A DNA stretch of 64,000 nucleotides, from assembly GCF_008831285.2 (NCBI RefSeq), contig NC_045147.1:14734854-14798853 (forward strand), in the 5' to 3' direction. This document shows positions 35,583 through 48,300 of the stretch, one piece after another. Under the pieces are notes generated by a model. The model was not told the DNA's origin. It did not search any database and was given only the letters and a program-made list of their open reading frames with translations. Source of the stretch: Nymphaea colorata (lineage: Eukaryota > Streptophyta > Magnoliopsida > Nymphaeales > Nymphaeaceae). The stretch's first letter is position 1. Each line of letters opens with the position of its first letter. The position numbers and the translations under genes are program-made.

Positions 35583-38083
35583 ATGGCTTTCTCTCCCACG
35601 CTGGAAATCTTCGAGCTGAGCAATGGCACCCTCCAAATGAAGGTCTCAAACTGGGGGGCTACCATCACTTCGCTCCTCGTGCCCGATTCGAAAGGTTCCC
35701 CCACCTTCTCTCTCTCCCTCGCTGTTTCTCTCTCTCTCTCTCACATTCCTGTTTTCGTCTTTTTAGGCAATATGGCTGATGTGGTTCTTGGATTCGATTC
35801 CCTGGAGCCTTATATTGTACGATCTTTCCTCCAAATCTCTTTTCTATTTCTCTCCGTGCATGAAGTTAGTGCTTCATTTGTCTAAAGTGTGTAAAAACCG
35901 GAACCAATTTGCCATTGTCTCCATCTTTGATTCGTCTGTTTTGGGCATGTCTTGATCTCATGCTATGCTGATTAAAGGAAGAAGCATCAGCTGACTTTCT
36001 TTCTTAGTTCAACATTAAAGTGAAGTTTGGTCCTGCCCACCTCTTCAAGGAAGTGGATAGTTCGTAACATATTCCGGTTTATGTGGATAAAGGGGCACGT
36101 CCATGCATATAATTGTGTTGGGGATCTAGGAAAAATGGAAGCAGTTTGATCTTTAGATACACAGGGAGCTGCACATGTTCAATGTCTCTGAATTTATCTC
36201 AACTTGATTATAGCTAAAATCTCTCTTCTGTCCATGTTATGTTAACTTCTTTTGGGGGGGGGGGCTTATGTGCTTAGAATGGTTCTTCACCATACTTCGG
36301 TTGCATTGTGGGAAGAGTCGCAAACCGGATCAAGGAAGGAAAGTTCACTCTCGACGGGAATCACTATAGTCTGCCCATCAACAATCCTCCAAACAGTCTT
36401 CATGGTAATCAGTTTTGCAATTTTACTTGATTCCTTTTTTTCTTGTTTAGAGTGTGCTATTCTTCGCTGCTGGCAGATATTTTAGTTTGGCAAATGAGTT
36501 ATCTTATTCAATTCTTTATCTTGGTGCAATCTTGCTGTTTTATCTCTGGTGTCACTATTAAGAATAATTTTCGATGTTCCTGCCTTCTCAATGGGGTTTT
36601 CTTCCTAAAATTTTTTTATATAAGATGGATGGTTTTGGCTGTGCCAAAAAAATCTTTTTACTCGAGATCTTCGAAGTTTAAGCTAGGGAAATATAGCGCA
36701 AACTTGTGTTGTTCCCGGAAGGAATTGCGAGAATTATTATCTATAGTGGGAAACTTGTGTAGAAGTTTTTAAAGTGTCAATAAAGCAGAGAGCCTTAGAA
36801 GCCAGAAATTTTTTAACTAAAATTATGAAAATAAACCAACTTGATTTTTTATGGCAGTATCAGGATTTTATCACTGAGATACTTTCTGGTCATCAGTTTG
36901 AAATTAGTATCTGCTGCGTGCATTGGTGTTGTAAGTTCTCTAGAATTTCCACATATACACGCACAAAATCAATCAAAGATTCAGACGTGAAAATTGCTTA
37001 GTCTACTTGCTGTTCCAATGAGGTGAACTACCTGATGTGCTCTAGAGATTCCACGTATGTGCACATAAGATGTGAAAAGTTGCTTAGTATGCTTACTATT
37101 CCGAGAACATGAACTATGTATGTTGTGTAACCAAAAGTATATACAGATTTAAGCCTCTCTGATTTACATTTTTCTTTTCTTGTACCGTGTCAAACACCTT
37201 TATGTTCCCTGTTCTATTAGGAGGAGAAAAGGGTTTTGATAAAGTAGTATGGGAGGTGGTCGAACAGAAATCAGGTGATGAACCCTCCATTACATTCAAA
37301 TATTATAGTCAAGATGGCGAGCAAGGTATTTTCCTGTTCCCTGCATTTTGTCCAACTTGACACCAACTTGTTAGGAGCTTCCTCAATATCTGATATTAAG
37401 AAACAAAATTTTGGCTGTAACCTATTGCATGGGATCGTGATGCTTCTGTAGGCTACCCTGGCGATCTCATTGTAAGTGCCAAATACACACTTGTTGGGAA
37501 GACAACATTGAGGCTGGATATGGAAGCAGTTCCACAAAACAAAGCTACTCCAGTAAATTTAGCTCAGCATACTTATTGGAACTTAGCTGGTCATAATTCG
37601 GGAGACATTTTGGGCCACCATGTTCAGATATTGTCATCTCATATAACTCCAGTAGATGAGTATACAGTCCCCACAGGTGAGATCATGCCGGTTGAAGGTT
37701 CTCCTTTTGATTTGAGGGATGAGAAAAAGATTGGGAGTGTAATCAGTCAGGTTCCTGGTGGTTATGATGTTAATTATGTGCTTGACTGTGGTGAAGAGAA
37801 GTCTGGCTTGAAGCATGCTGCTAAAGTCAAAGACCCATTGAGCTCAAGGGTGCTCAACATATGGACCAGCGCTCCAGGTGTTCAGTTTTACACGGGAAAT
37901 TATGTTAATGGAGTTGTTGGTAAGGGTGGTTATGTTTATCAAAAGCATGCTGGACTGTGTTTGGAGACGCAAGGATTTCCAAATGCCATAAACCAGCCGA
38001 ACTTCCCATCTGTTGTGGTCAAGCCTGGAGAGAAGTACAATCACTCTATGCTGTTTGAGTTTTCAGTGGAACAACAGCTGTAG
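35583..38083 (+). CDS. Galactose mutarotase (aldose 1-epimerase)
   Basis: Interconverts alpha and beta anomers of galactose, glucose and related sugars. Five exons with GT-AG introns and consistent phases: 35583-35694, 35767-35816, 36278-36404, 37221-37325 and 37452-38083, giving 1026 bp and 341 residues, the normal family length. Visible family signatures are NWGATI near the start, the substrate-site histidine in NSLHGG (H96), the catalytic acid histidine in HTYWNL (H171), D237 in GYDVNY, and the catalytic base glutamate in [10 protein letters not shown] (E303). No signal peptide is seen, so a cytosolic enzyme is likely. All key residues are present. The start is the only ATG before the conserved N-terminal strand. 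Upstream DNA has been copied to 26713-27365 without the coding part. Confidence 0.95.
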
Positions 38084-40352
38084 GTGGCATCAACGATGTG
38101 TTAAAACTTGCTATCTTGTTTAGCAATATTCTCTTTTTCTCATGTTCTGTTGGCTATTTTCTTTTCCTTGTGGTCGTACTACTTTACCGTGGCATGTATC
38201 TAGCTTAATGCTACTGGAAATAAATATAGCGAAATAATGGCTTTTTCATTTTTCTTTGAATTTTAGTCTTAATGCCTCAGGCTGTTCATATAGCAAGCTG
38301 TAGTAAAACCTATTTCTCAGCGAGCTGCTTCCATCGAAATTCCCCGTTTTACCATAGGAGGATTCACACACCTGCCTTGGTAGATTGGCTGTTCCTAGAG
38401 ACGATCATTAGAAGTTTCATGTTGTTTCCTCTCTATGCTAATATGCTTGGCTACATGGATAGTGTAGGAGTCTCCAGACTGATGGATGTCAGTCACTACT
38501 TTGAAAGCCGCAATGTTCATCCTTGCTGCAAATTTGAAGCTGGGTCCACTGCTGGGAGCACATTGAACTTCAGGGTAAATTATTGTTGGATGTCTACTTC
38601 TGTTAAACTTTCATTGCATCAAGTTTAATTCCTTAATAGTCCACTCACGAAGGTCGTGAAATCTGACTTAGTCTTCTGCTTTCAGGACTAGAATTTATAA
38701 TTTTGAGGACTTTATCTGTTTCTTAGGTTAGTCTTGAGTTTTGTAGAAGTTGCATCACGACATAGACCAGCTGCCATCATCTAAAATAATTAGGAAATGA
38801 GGAATTGTACTGTCTTTTTCCCTTTTTAGATCCATAAATGGAGTGATTATAGAAGTCTAATTAGAATGTAGAAAGCTTTTTTGGACTGTGCGCCTATCCC
38901 AGATAAGATTCCTCCTTGATCTGCTGGAGAATAATTTCCTGTGCAGAAATTGCTAGGAAGTAGGAACGGATAGGCTTGAGCCAACTTCTTTTTATTTTTT
39001 TCCGAATAATGTTGCTGTGGGAGCAATTCACATAATGCACAGGCGCGCACAAATGTGGGGATATTGACATGTGTTAGCTGCAAAGTTAATGCCCCAGTCA
39101 AGGTGAAATAAAAGTTGATGGTTTAAAATGTTTCTTAATCATTGCAAGCATTCAAGGGCAATGTGCTTTAAGAAAGCAACTAATACTTTTCTGTTGATCC
39201 TTCATGGAACCATGAAATACCCATGAGAGATCTCTCGAATTCATTCTGCACATATATCTGTGATGAATGTCCTAACACGCGTGCACAAGCTTGTGCTTGC
39301 TTCGCATCATTATGCATCAGTTTACTCATTCCAAGAAAGCAACGAGGTGTGCTTGAATTGATCCTACTTCAGAGGGAATGAATCACTTCATCAGGTTTTC
39401 AATACCCGCATCTTCACACGTTTGAAGAATTGACCACTATATGTATAAGAATTTGTGGAATTACATGGATTTATTAAAATTAAAGATTATGTACTTTAAT
39501 TGTGGAGATCAATAAGGTGGCATGTGTAAAGTTATATGTCCAAAAAAAGTGAATTTGGATGAGTATTTTGAAGAAATAGTATCTTCTGTATCATCAACTG
39601 AGTTGAACAACAGTTCATAAATCGCTCCATATAATTTTTTTATTCGTTTAGTCCATATATGCTGCGAAATATATATCTTAATGCTGCACTAGAAGCATAT
39701 AGAGCATCTTTACCTGGGTCCGCTTTATGTGTCCATAGCTCAAGAGACCTATGATGCTAGACTTGATAACTCAATCCATGTTACCATTGTGGCTTGTCTT
39801 GCTATGTTCTTGTGCACTCAGTTATAACATGAAAATTTCAACGAGTCTAACTCCACAGATGCAGTTGGGTCATCCAAAAGTGCGGTTTAAGAAAACGCTG
39901 AAATTTAATGTGTATATCAGATTTAAATCACCAAAACCAGTGGATCTAAGTTGATTGCATCATGGAATACAATCTACATATTGGGATTTGGTTTCTTTAG
40001 GAGAATGTAATTCTGGAAAAACCTGATTGTGTAGTCGGACTTGTGAAAGTTAGTTGTGATCTGTCTAAATCGGCAGGTCGAACATACATAGTAACGTAGT
40101 TACGTAGGCAAACGTGACTGTGTGGTTGGACTTGTGAACGTTAGTTGGGATCTGTCTAAATCGGCGGGACAAACAGACGCACAATCAGTAGCTTATGGGC
40201 GCAAAATGTAGCCACCCTTACATACTGGAACTCGTAGTTATCTTTTGTGACCAACAAATCTGCACATCAAGATGCCAAATGATGAGCTTTCAAAGAGTTT
40301 GCATAGGCTGTTAAACTCTCTCTCTTAGTTTTAACTCTTTCTTTTTCCCCCT

Positions 40353-40383
<31 letters not shown>

Positions 40384-40590
40384 ACCAATTCAACTGAATC
40401 GGTGAATAGGCAAAATTCACCGGAATGTGTGTGTATTCATAGGCAATGACTGTTCAATCAAATTCTATTTCACTTTTTGGTCATAGCATGCTGTGAGCAC
40501 TTTTAGGAGAACGCAAGAAATGCTTTGTAATGGAGTCGTGCTCATCCACGCTAAGCTTTTTAAGAATGCGTGTGGGATAAGGGATTTCGG
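38084..40590 (+). other. 3' flank of mutarotase and gene-free DNA
   Basis: 38084-38300 is probably 3' UTR. The open frame 38272-38628 has no recognisable family. A 60-bp unit containing GGACTTGTGAA and GATCTGTCTAAATCGGC occurs at 40038-40083 and 40127-40168 as an imperfect tandem pair. AT run at 40359-40382. Confidence 0.5.
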
Positions 40591-40591
40591 G

Positions 40592-40831
40592 TATGGGTGG
40601 CCAACAGGGGTCCATAATGGATTTGACATTTGATTATTATAAGGCCCGTTAAAAATAAAAATAAATTTTTAATCATAAAATAATATATTTATTAATAATA
40701 AATATATATTATTAAAACAAAAAAAATATAAATATATATTTTTTAAACTTAAGCGGGTCGAACCGAGCCCGAAAAATGTTGGCACAAGCCCGGGCCCAAC
40801 CGGGCCGAGCCGGCCCCGATGCCCACCCTTA
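40592..40831. mobile_element. Possible hAT-like non-autonomous element
   Basis: About 240 bp with a left end TATGGGTGGCCAACAGGGG and a right end whose reverse complement is TAAGGGTGGGCATCGGGG, an imperfect inverted pair. The right side has the GGGCCGGGC-type words common at plant hAT ends. The interior is AT-rich and non-coding. The flanking 8 bp do not match, so the call is weak. Confidence 0.3.
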
Positions 40832-43800
40832 GATTATTAAGACACCGTCACAATGGCAACGTGGATCTGATCCATCCCCAACCAATCCATTGCTTGGGTT
40901 CCAATTTTACTTGTCAACAAACCCCACCAATCATGTCCAACACTTCTTATCCTTCTACTACTTTTTGGGGACATTTTTGTATTTTTGAGCACCCGAACAC
41001 ATGTTTTGTGTTCAGGTCTCAAACATATAACTGTTTGGCTTGCCCTGGTAGGTGGAGTACATCATCCCAATTTGAAACTGTTCAACTGAGTATGGAAACT
41101 CAATCGGATTACTCACTGGATTTGGAGTGCAGTTTTGTAGCTCAAATCTGAATCACAGTCTAGAATCCAACTGAGGTCCCACCTGATAACAAACAAATGT
41201 CAGACATCAGCTTATGTTAACCGGATCCAAATCTGGTTTTGAAAGAAAACGTAATCTGATTTAGATAGAAACCTGGATCAGATTGCATAAAACCCGATCA
41301 AGTCTCATTCTATAAAAGATGAATGCGAGTCCGAACAGTTTACATCCCTAATCTTCACTCGTTTTAGTGGATAAGAATCCACGATCCATTACGACGTAAG
41401 ACTATTGCCCCCTCTTTTTTCACTTGAAATTTCTTATTTAGTAATTTAATTTGGCATGAAAATCACCGACAAAATTTGTTGTGCCGCTCATGACAGAGCA
41501 TATGCATCCATTAAAAAGAATAAGATAGGAAGTAGTTGAAATAAACAAGGGATTTTTTTTAAAAATAATCTCAATTATTCTAATAACTTCCCCATCTCTC
41601 TTTCCTTCTCTCTTTTACAGCAACACCATCATGCCAAGCTGGAGCTTTTCTCACGTGGTAGGAGCCACTCCTTCCTTTCCATATTGGCCCATACTGGTTT
41701 TTGAGAAAAGATTGTAGTTTTTGGTAATTTGAATTAGATTAAATAAAAAAACTTTTAAACCAAAAAAAAAAAAGAAAAACCCTGAAAAAGCAGGCTAACG
41801 TTGGCCCTCGCTTTTTTAATGCTTCCACCAAATTGTTTAATAGGAGACATGTTTCATTGCTTGTTTTAACTTTTTGTTATCTCTTTAGTGAAGGCCAAAG
41901 GTTCTCACTTTTTGTTATTCCTTTAGGGTTCAGAGCTGCTTTTGGTGCTTCAAGGTGACATTTCTACTAAACTTCGACTTGCATATCGGCCGTTTTATAG
42001 AACAATTAGTTGATGTCATGAGAGTTCGAAACAAAAACTGATTGCCAGCCAACCATTTCTTCATCCATTGTACCAATATGTTTCAAGTATACTTTCAACA
42101 CCTTGTTCGGTGGAGCAAAAAATCTTAGCCAAGGAGTAATAATTCGAAAGTTTTAGACTTTTCATATACATAATGAAATGATTAGAAGACACTAAAAAGA
42201 CACAAACATGAGGCACCAATATATAAGTAAATGGTTGGAGACAACAACCAGCATATAAATAAATAAATAAACTGTATGGGACTGTGTGGGCAACTGCCCG
42301 CACAAGCACCGCCACTGATTACATTCAAAACACTGAGTATGTCTTTCCTAATAGAAGGATGTATGGGGAATGAAGTTTTAGACTTCCTCGTCATTTAATA
42401 TGTGTTTGATTGCCTTCGCCGTACAATGTTTACACCAGTGGCGGGGCTACTAGTGTGGGCACTTGCCCACACATACTCACGTAATTTGGCTTATTACATA
42501 TTGGTGTTCCACTGCATTTCACTATACATTTAAGCGTCTAAATTTTTGAGTTGCTATGAAATAGTGCCTCTCAGCAAAAGAAGTATATGCTTCTGGTTGT
42601 ACACTTAAAAGTTACATTAGCTTAGACAACAAGTGACACCTTACACTAGGGTGCATGATTTCAAAAGGGGACTCCAAATGAAAGACCGTCAAACTTCATT
42701 ATAAGCTGCATTGCCAACCACTTTGGATTTACATCATTACCAAAAAAGCAAAAGCATAGAAAAATCACATTATTAAATGGCCATTAGGTGAACGTTAACC
42801 CTCAATTTATGAGGCAATAGAAATTCTTAACTTTGCATTGAATAAGTGGGCCTTGCACATTTTTGTAAAGTAATGAAAATAATAATAAAGGTGATATTGT
42901 ACCATTTGGACTTCTATTCAAAGTTTTTACTTGCTAAAACATTCTCCTAATATAAAACACATCCACAACTCTCTCTCTCTCTCCCTTTTATTTTAATTAT
43001 CTGTTTGTATCAGTCTGACTCGCTAAAGGGGTCCTGAAAGGCGAGATAAAGAAGCAAAAGCTGAATCAAAAAAGCAAAAAAGGAGAAGAAAGAGAACGTG
43101 AAGGATTCCCACTCAAGCTACTTTATGCTCTCTCTCTCGTTTCCTTCCATTTCTCGATCTCCCTTGCATCTTTCCTTGTCATAATCCAAGTGTGGCTAAC
43201 GTATGAAGACCCAATCATAATAACTTTGGTACTCGGTTAATCTTATTAAGTCTTAGTTATTTGCCTATAGTATGTGGTAATCAAGGGTGGAACTGCCTCG
43301 AATTTGATTTGAATAAGCGAAGTACCGAACTATATGATACTGTATGTACATGAATCTGAAAAATGTAAAGAAAAGAGCTCATGAAGTGACGTCCATTAAA
43401 TAAGCAGGTTGAAAGGAATTTGATCACTATTTTGTTGCTAGTTGCTTGGGACCAAACCCCTCGTTGGGTAGTTCCTTCTTCTTTCCCTTCCTCTTCCTTT
43501 TGTTCTCTCTCTTCATTAAACTAACATACAAGGGTTAGATCAATGCAGACACCTAAATATGCTCATTCAAATTTGAAAATAAGCATGGGAATTAGGGTTT
43601 TAATGGAAGAGGAGAACTTATGAGAAAAAAGATGTTCTATATTTTGATAGTACTGTTTTGATTCGAACATGGTGGACGGTGTCAGGGGATATCTTATATT
43701 AAACCATGTGAAGGAGAAGCTTATTGCTTGGACCTTTTTCGCAACTCTAAGGATGTGTTTGATTGCCCATGATTTAAACTTCTCAGGATTTGATAACTGT

Positions 43801-44465
43801 AGATTTATGATCAGACTTTCTCTTCTCTGATATTAAACCCTCCCCTTTTTGAATTCAAAAAGACAGAATAAGGATTTCAAATGTGGATCTTAAGTCAAGA
43901 TCCACAGTTTGATAAACAGTCGTCGCACTTTTACCACATCAGCAAAGCATATCACATCATATCCATAGATTTTATATTTGAAGTCATCCAATGCTCCTTA
44001 AGGTTGGATTTGGTAGCCTTAGATTTTAGATACGAAGCTGCATAAAAAGTTATAACTTGGAAGATCATGATAGTAAATCTATTCTACATGTTAAAAATCA
44101 TGGATTTAAGGTCGGATGGGACAGGTCTGACCTTAAATTTGTGGATTCAAAATCATAGGATCTCAAATAACAGCTGATCTCAAATCCACAAGAAAACAAA
44201 CACAAACCAAGAGTGTCCAAAGAAAAGATCGAGGAGAACTGCTCAAATGTTTTGTTTCTCTTTCTCCAATTCTAAGATTCTAGGTCCAGCTAGCGGCTGG
44301 AACGCTCGGTTGGCAAGAAAAGCTGAAGTCATGCAGACCATTATACTAGAAAAGAAGTCAAAATGCACGTCGAGCAAGACCTGCTGCCAAAGTTGGACAG
44401 CTAGGATGACCGCCACTAAATTGAAGACAGAGCACGTCCACTGTATGACTTCCACAAGCTGACGG

Positions 44466-44502
<37 letters not shown>

Positions 44503-45322
44503 CTCCAACTGTATCAGATGGCAGATCATAAAGCTGATGCAAGTCGGGCTGGGTGGTGTGTTATTTGTACACCTCAGTTTGATTCTTGAATTGCACTCTC
44601 TCCTACAAACATAGTAATGTTGATTTAGGTTGAAGATTGCTGTTCTTGAAACTGATATGACTGGTCTTAATCTTCCTTCTTTCCCCACCCCTTTCTCTCT
44701 CTCTGTCTCTCATATTTTGAAGTATAAAGGCAGACCGCAAGCCCTTCTTACAACTCTCTTCCTCCTGCCTTTCTAGTAAGTAGTAAGTATATATTTTTAC
44801 GACAGATATAAATAAAGGTGGCGTTTAACTCCATGAATGTGCGTTTATTCGTAGCTGATCTTCTAAAGTATACATTTTGTAAGTTTTAAAATGTTTTGTA
44901 GATTAAGAAGAGTGAAGTACTTATGAAAATTTTGGACAGTTGATTTTCATGATGTTAAGTCGTAATTGAGCATCAGAAGTATAACCCTGTTGTTAAAATC
45001 AGTCATGTAAATAGGAAATTGCTGTTCTTTTTCAGAAAGGAAAAAGAAAAGTCCGTCGTTCATGTCTAGTGGTCATAATCTAGTCGCCTGTATACGTTCC
45101 TGTCTTTTGCGAGAGAGCTGACAATGATCCGCTGGTTCCTCGTTTGGTGCCGTCAAAAGATTCTACCACATTCCCCTGTGTAACGACTTCCTCCCATATT
45201 TTCTTTTTTGATCCTCTCCTGCCACTCTTCAGTCTCTTCCTCTTCAACAATCTCTCTCTCCCCTCTCCCTCTCTTTCTATCTCTTTCCTTTGTAAATACA
45301 GAAGTTGGCAGAACGATCATCA
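40832..45322. other. Gene-free repeat-rich interval
   Basis: No gene is supported. At 42287-42318 and 42434-42470 two CAGTGGCGG-type ends, each followed by a GTGGGCA...TGCCCAC hairpin-like stretch, face away from each other. They look like ends of two different truncated transposons. 43749-44205 has weak inverted ends (GTGTTTGATTGCC against GGTTTGTGTTTG) and repeated DNA on the AAATCCA theme, possibly a MITE. AT run at 44470-44500. 45200-45300 is CT-rich and probably the leader of the next gene. Confidence 0.5.
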
Positions 45323-48300
45323 ATGGCCGGCAACAAGTTTGCGACCATATTAAGCAGAAACACGTCGAGAATTACAGTCATCCTCGTCTACGCAGTTCTC
45401 GAATGGATTCTCATCATCCTTCTCCTTTTCAATTCCCTCTTCGCTTATGCGATCGGGAAGTTCGCCTCTTTTTTCGGCCTCAAGCCGCCGTGCCCGCTGT
45501 GCTGCAGAGTGGACCACGTGCTCGAGCCAGAGAAGAAGGTGGGGAGCTCCTACGCTGATACCATGTGCGAAGCCCACGCCAAAGAGATCTCCAGATTGGG
45601 ATACTGCCTGAACCACGGGAGGCTGTTGGAGGCCTGCCAGACGTGCGAGGACTGCTCCCTGGAGCGGCGGTGCTCGCAGGGGAGCAGCCTCATAGCCTCC
45701 GTCTCTCTGGTCAGCCAGGTGGATGAAGGGGACGATAAGGAATTGCAGTGCTCTTGTTGTGGAGTTCGCTTGGATGATGGCTTTTACTCCAAGTATTTCT
45801 TCAGAAATGGATTGTTTAAACCTGCTTGGGACGTTTTGGAGTACACCAACAAGGGGACTTTGGTTGGTGAAGAAGAAGAAGAAGACGAAGAAGAAGAAGA
45901 AGATGGCGACGACGATGATGCAGATGAAGGTGAAGAAGAGGGACAAGAAGGGGACAATGAAAATGGGGAACAAGCAGAAGAAGATGATGATGATCAAGTT
46001 GATGCTGGTGTTGCTGATTTTGGAGATGATGGCGGCGAACGGAAAGAGGGGGAGGAGGACGACGACGACGAAGTGGTGGTGGTGGTGAGGGAAGAAGTGG
46101 TAAAGGCAGTTGATCAGTCAATTGAGAAAGAAACGAAAGGCAGTGAAGCTGCTTCTGCTATGGACGATTCTTCTTGCGATGTTATGCGCGTGGACTTGGA
46201 GTACTCTTGTGAAGAAGAGCGTGTAATTCCCGTGGAGTTGATAGATTCTGTGACAGAACAGAATGTGTTGAAGGAGAAGGCCGCCAAGGAATCAGATGAT
46301 TGCTGTCATCAGCATCTGCTGGACGATCTTGGCGTCTACTTCCAGAGCAAATGCATCGGTAATGAATCGCCGGCGTATTCTCGTGACTACTTATCAGTTT
46401 TGGAGTTGGATGTCACTTTTGCCGAGAGTTCTGATCGGATAGATGTGGATTCACAGCAATCGCGTTCAGAGACGGTTGTTGCCGACCATGATGAATCCGG
46501 TGCTGTGGCCGTTGTTATTCCAACTGATGGAGATCGTGACGAGGAAGACTTGATTCGGTTCTCGCAGGGCCACGATCAAATAAACGGTAAGCTGGTGATC
46601 AGTTTCACCGTACAGAAGCCTAGCGTACTTTCCTTTTTGTGATTTTTGCAGGTTCGGTGAGACTTAAGTTTTTTAATTTGTTGATGAAGGAGCACCAGAA
46701 ACAAAAGAAATTACTGATCTTCGAGAGAAGGTAGTAAGCTTTGTTGATGGAGTTATCCGTGAAGAGCCAGTGGTTCAATTCCAAGGATGTGAAGAGATCC
46801 CTTTGTCTGCATCATTAGACAATGACGATGATGATGCAGAAAAGGATATTGTTTGCAATGTTTTACAGGTTGAAGTAGATCAAGGTACATGAGATTTCTC
46901 TTCAGTGTAGGTTTGTTCTGTGTTTCTTTTTCATGAGTAAAATTTAATAAACTTCCACGATATAAACAGAGGTCGAACAAAGAAAAGATTCGTCCATTGG
47001 TAATGACAACTGCATTGCAGAAAAAGATGTTCTTTACACTGTTTCCCTCCCAGAGGAAGATCAAGGTATATGAGTATCCCGCAGTACTATTTTTTTCTTC
47101 TTTCTTCATGACAGATGGAAATCTGATTGTCAGATTCTCAAATAAACAGAATTAGAGAAAACAAAAGACTCTCCCTTTGGTGATGATAATGGTCATACAC
47201 AAAAAGATGATGTTCGCATTGTTTTACTCGAGGAAAATCGAGGTATATTGGCGTTTTCCTGTTTTGCTAACCCATTCTCTTCTTTCAATATCTGGAAGAT
47301 GGAAAACTGACACTGTTCTCGACATAAACAGTGCTAGAGGAAACGAATGATTCAACCATTGATGATGACAGTGGTAATGCACATAACGATGCTTCTAGAA
47401 CTTCAATAACGGAGGAAAATGAAGGTACGCAAGGTTTCTGCTGTACCAGTAATGCCTTCGCTCCGTCAAAGATGACCATCTGATCTAGTTGTTCTGAATA
47501 AACAGAGGTAGAACAAACAATAGATCCGGCTGTCGATGATGCACGGAAAGATTCTTGTACTGTTCTAGTCGACCAGGAAGACCAAGGTATATGAGGGATT
47601 TCCTCTGTGCCAACTTTCATCCTTTTTCCTTTTTGTTGCTTTCTGCACGTCTGATAATTTCCAAATAAACAGTTCTAGAACAAGAAGCAGATTCAGCCGT
47701 TTCTGTTGACAAGGGTGACACAGATAAAGAAAATGATTCGCTCGCTAAGGAAGATGGAGGTATGTGGGGTTTCTCCATTATAAACTATTTTCTTTCCCCT
47801 CTCTGAAACAGATCTGGCATCATTTTCCAAATAACAGGGCTGGGACAAACAAGTGAGCCAGCTATGGAAGAAGTGGATTGCTGCCCTGCGTCTGAAATGG
47901 TGGTTGCGATTGAGAAGATGGAAGAACGCACAGAAGGCTTGTCTATTGCTTCTGAATTCAATGATCTTGACGAAGAGAAAGCACCTGATACGCCCACTTA
48001 TATAGAAGGCATCCACACTCTGCAGAAACGATCAGTGATAGATAGGAAAGACTCGGGAACAGAGTCTTTTGATGGAAGTGTTGTAAGCGAAATTGAAGGT
48101 GGTGAAGCTGTAATAATCGAGCGATTAAAATCTGCCCTCAAAACAGAGCGCAAGGCTCTTAATGCACTATACGCAGAGCTAGAAGAAGAAAGGAATGCGG
48201 CAGCTATTGCAGCTAACCAGACCATGGCCATGATCACACGATTGCAAGAGGAAAAGGCTGCAATGCAAATGGAAGCACTTCAATACCAAAGAATGATGGA

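Noticed and set aside
38272-38628. 118-codon frame after the mutarotase gene
   Set aside because: No recognisable domain, no splice partners, and it lies where the 3' UTR or downstream DNA is expected.
40592-40831. Complete hAT transposon with target-site duplication
   Set aside because: Inverted ends are imperfect and the flanking 8 bp do not match; kept only as a low-confidence candidate.
45350-45997. 215-codon minus-strand frame in the myosin-binding gene
   Set aside because: Antisense shadow of exon 1; its Phe/Ile-rich half is simply the reverse of the GAA/GAT acidic tract.
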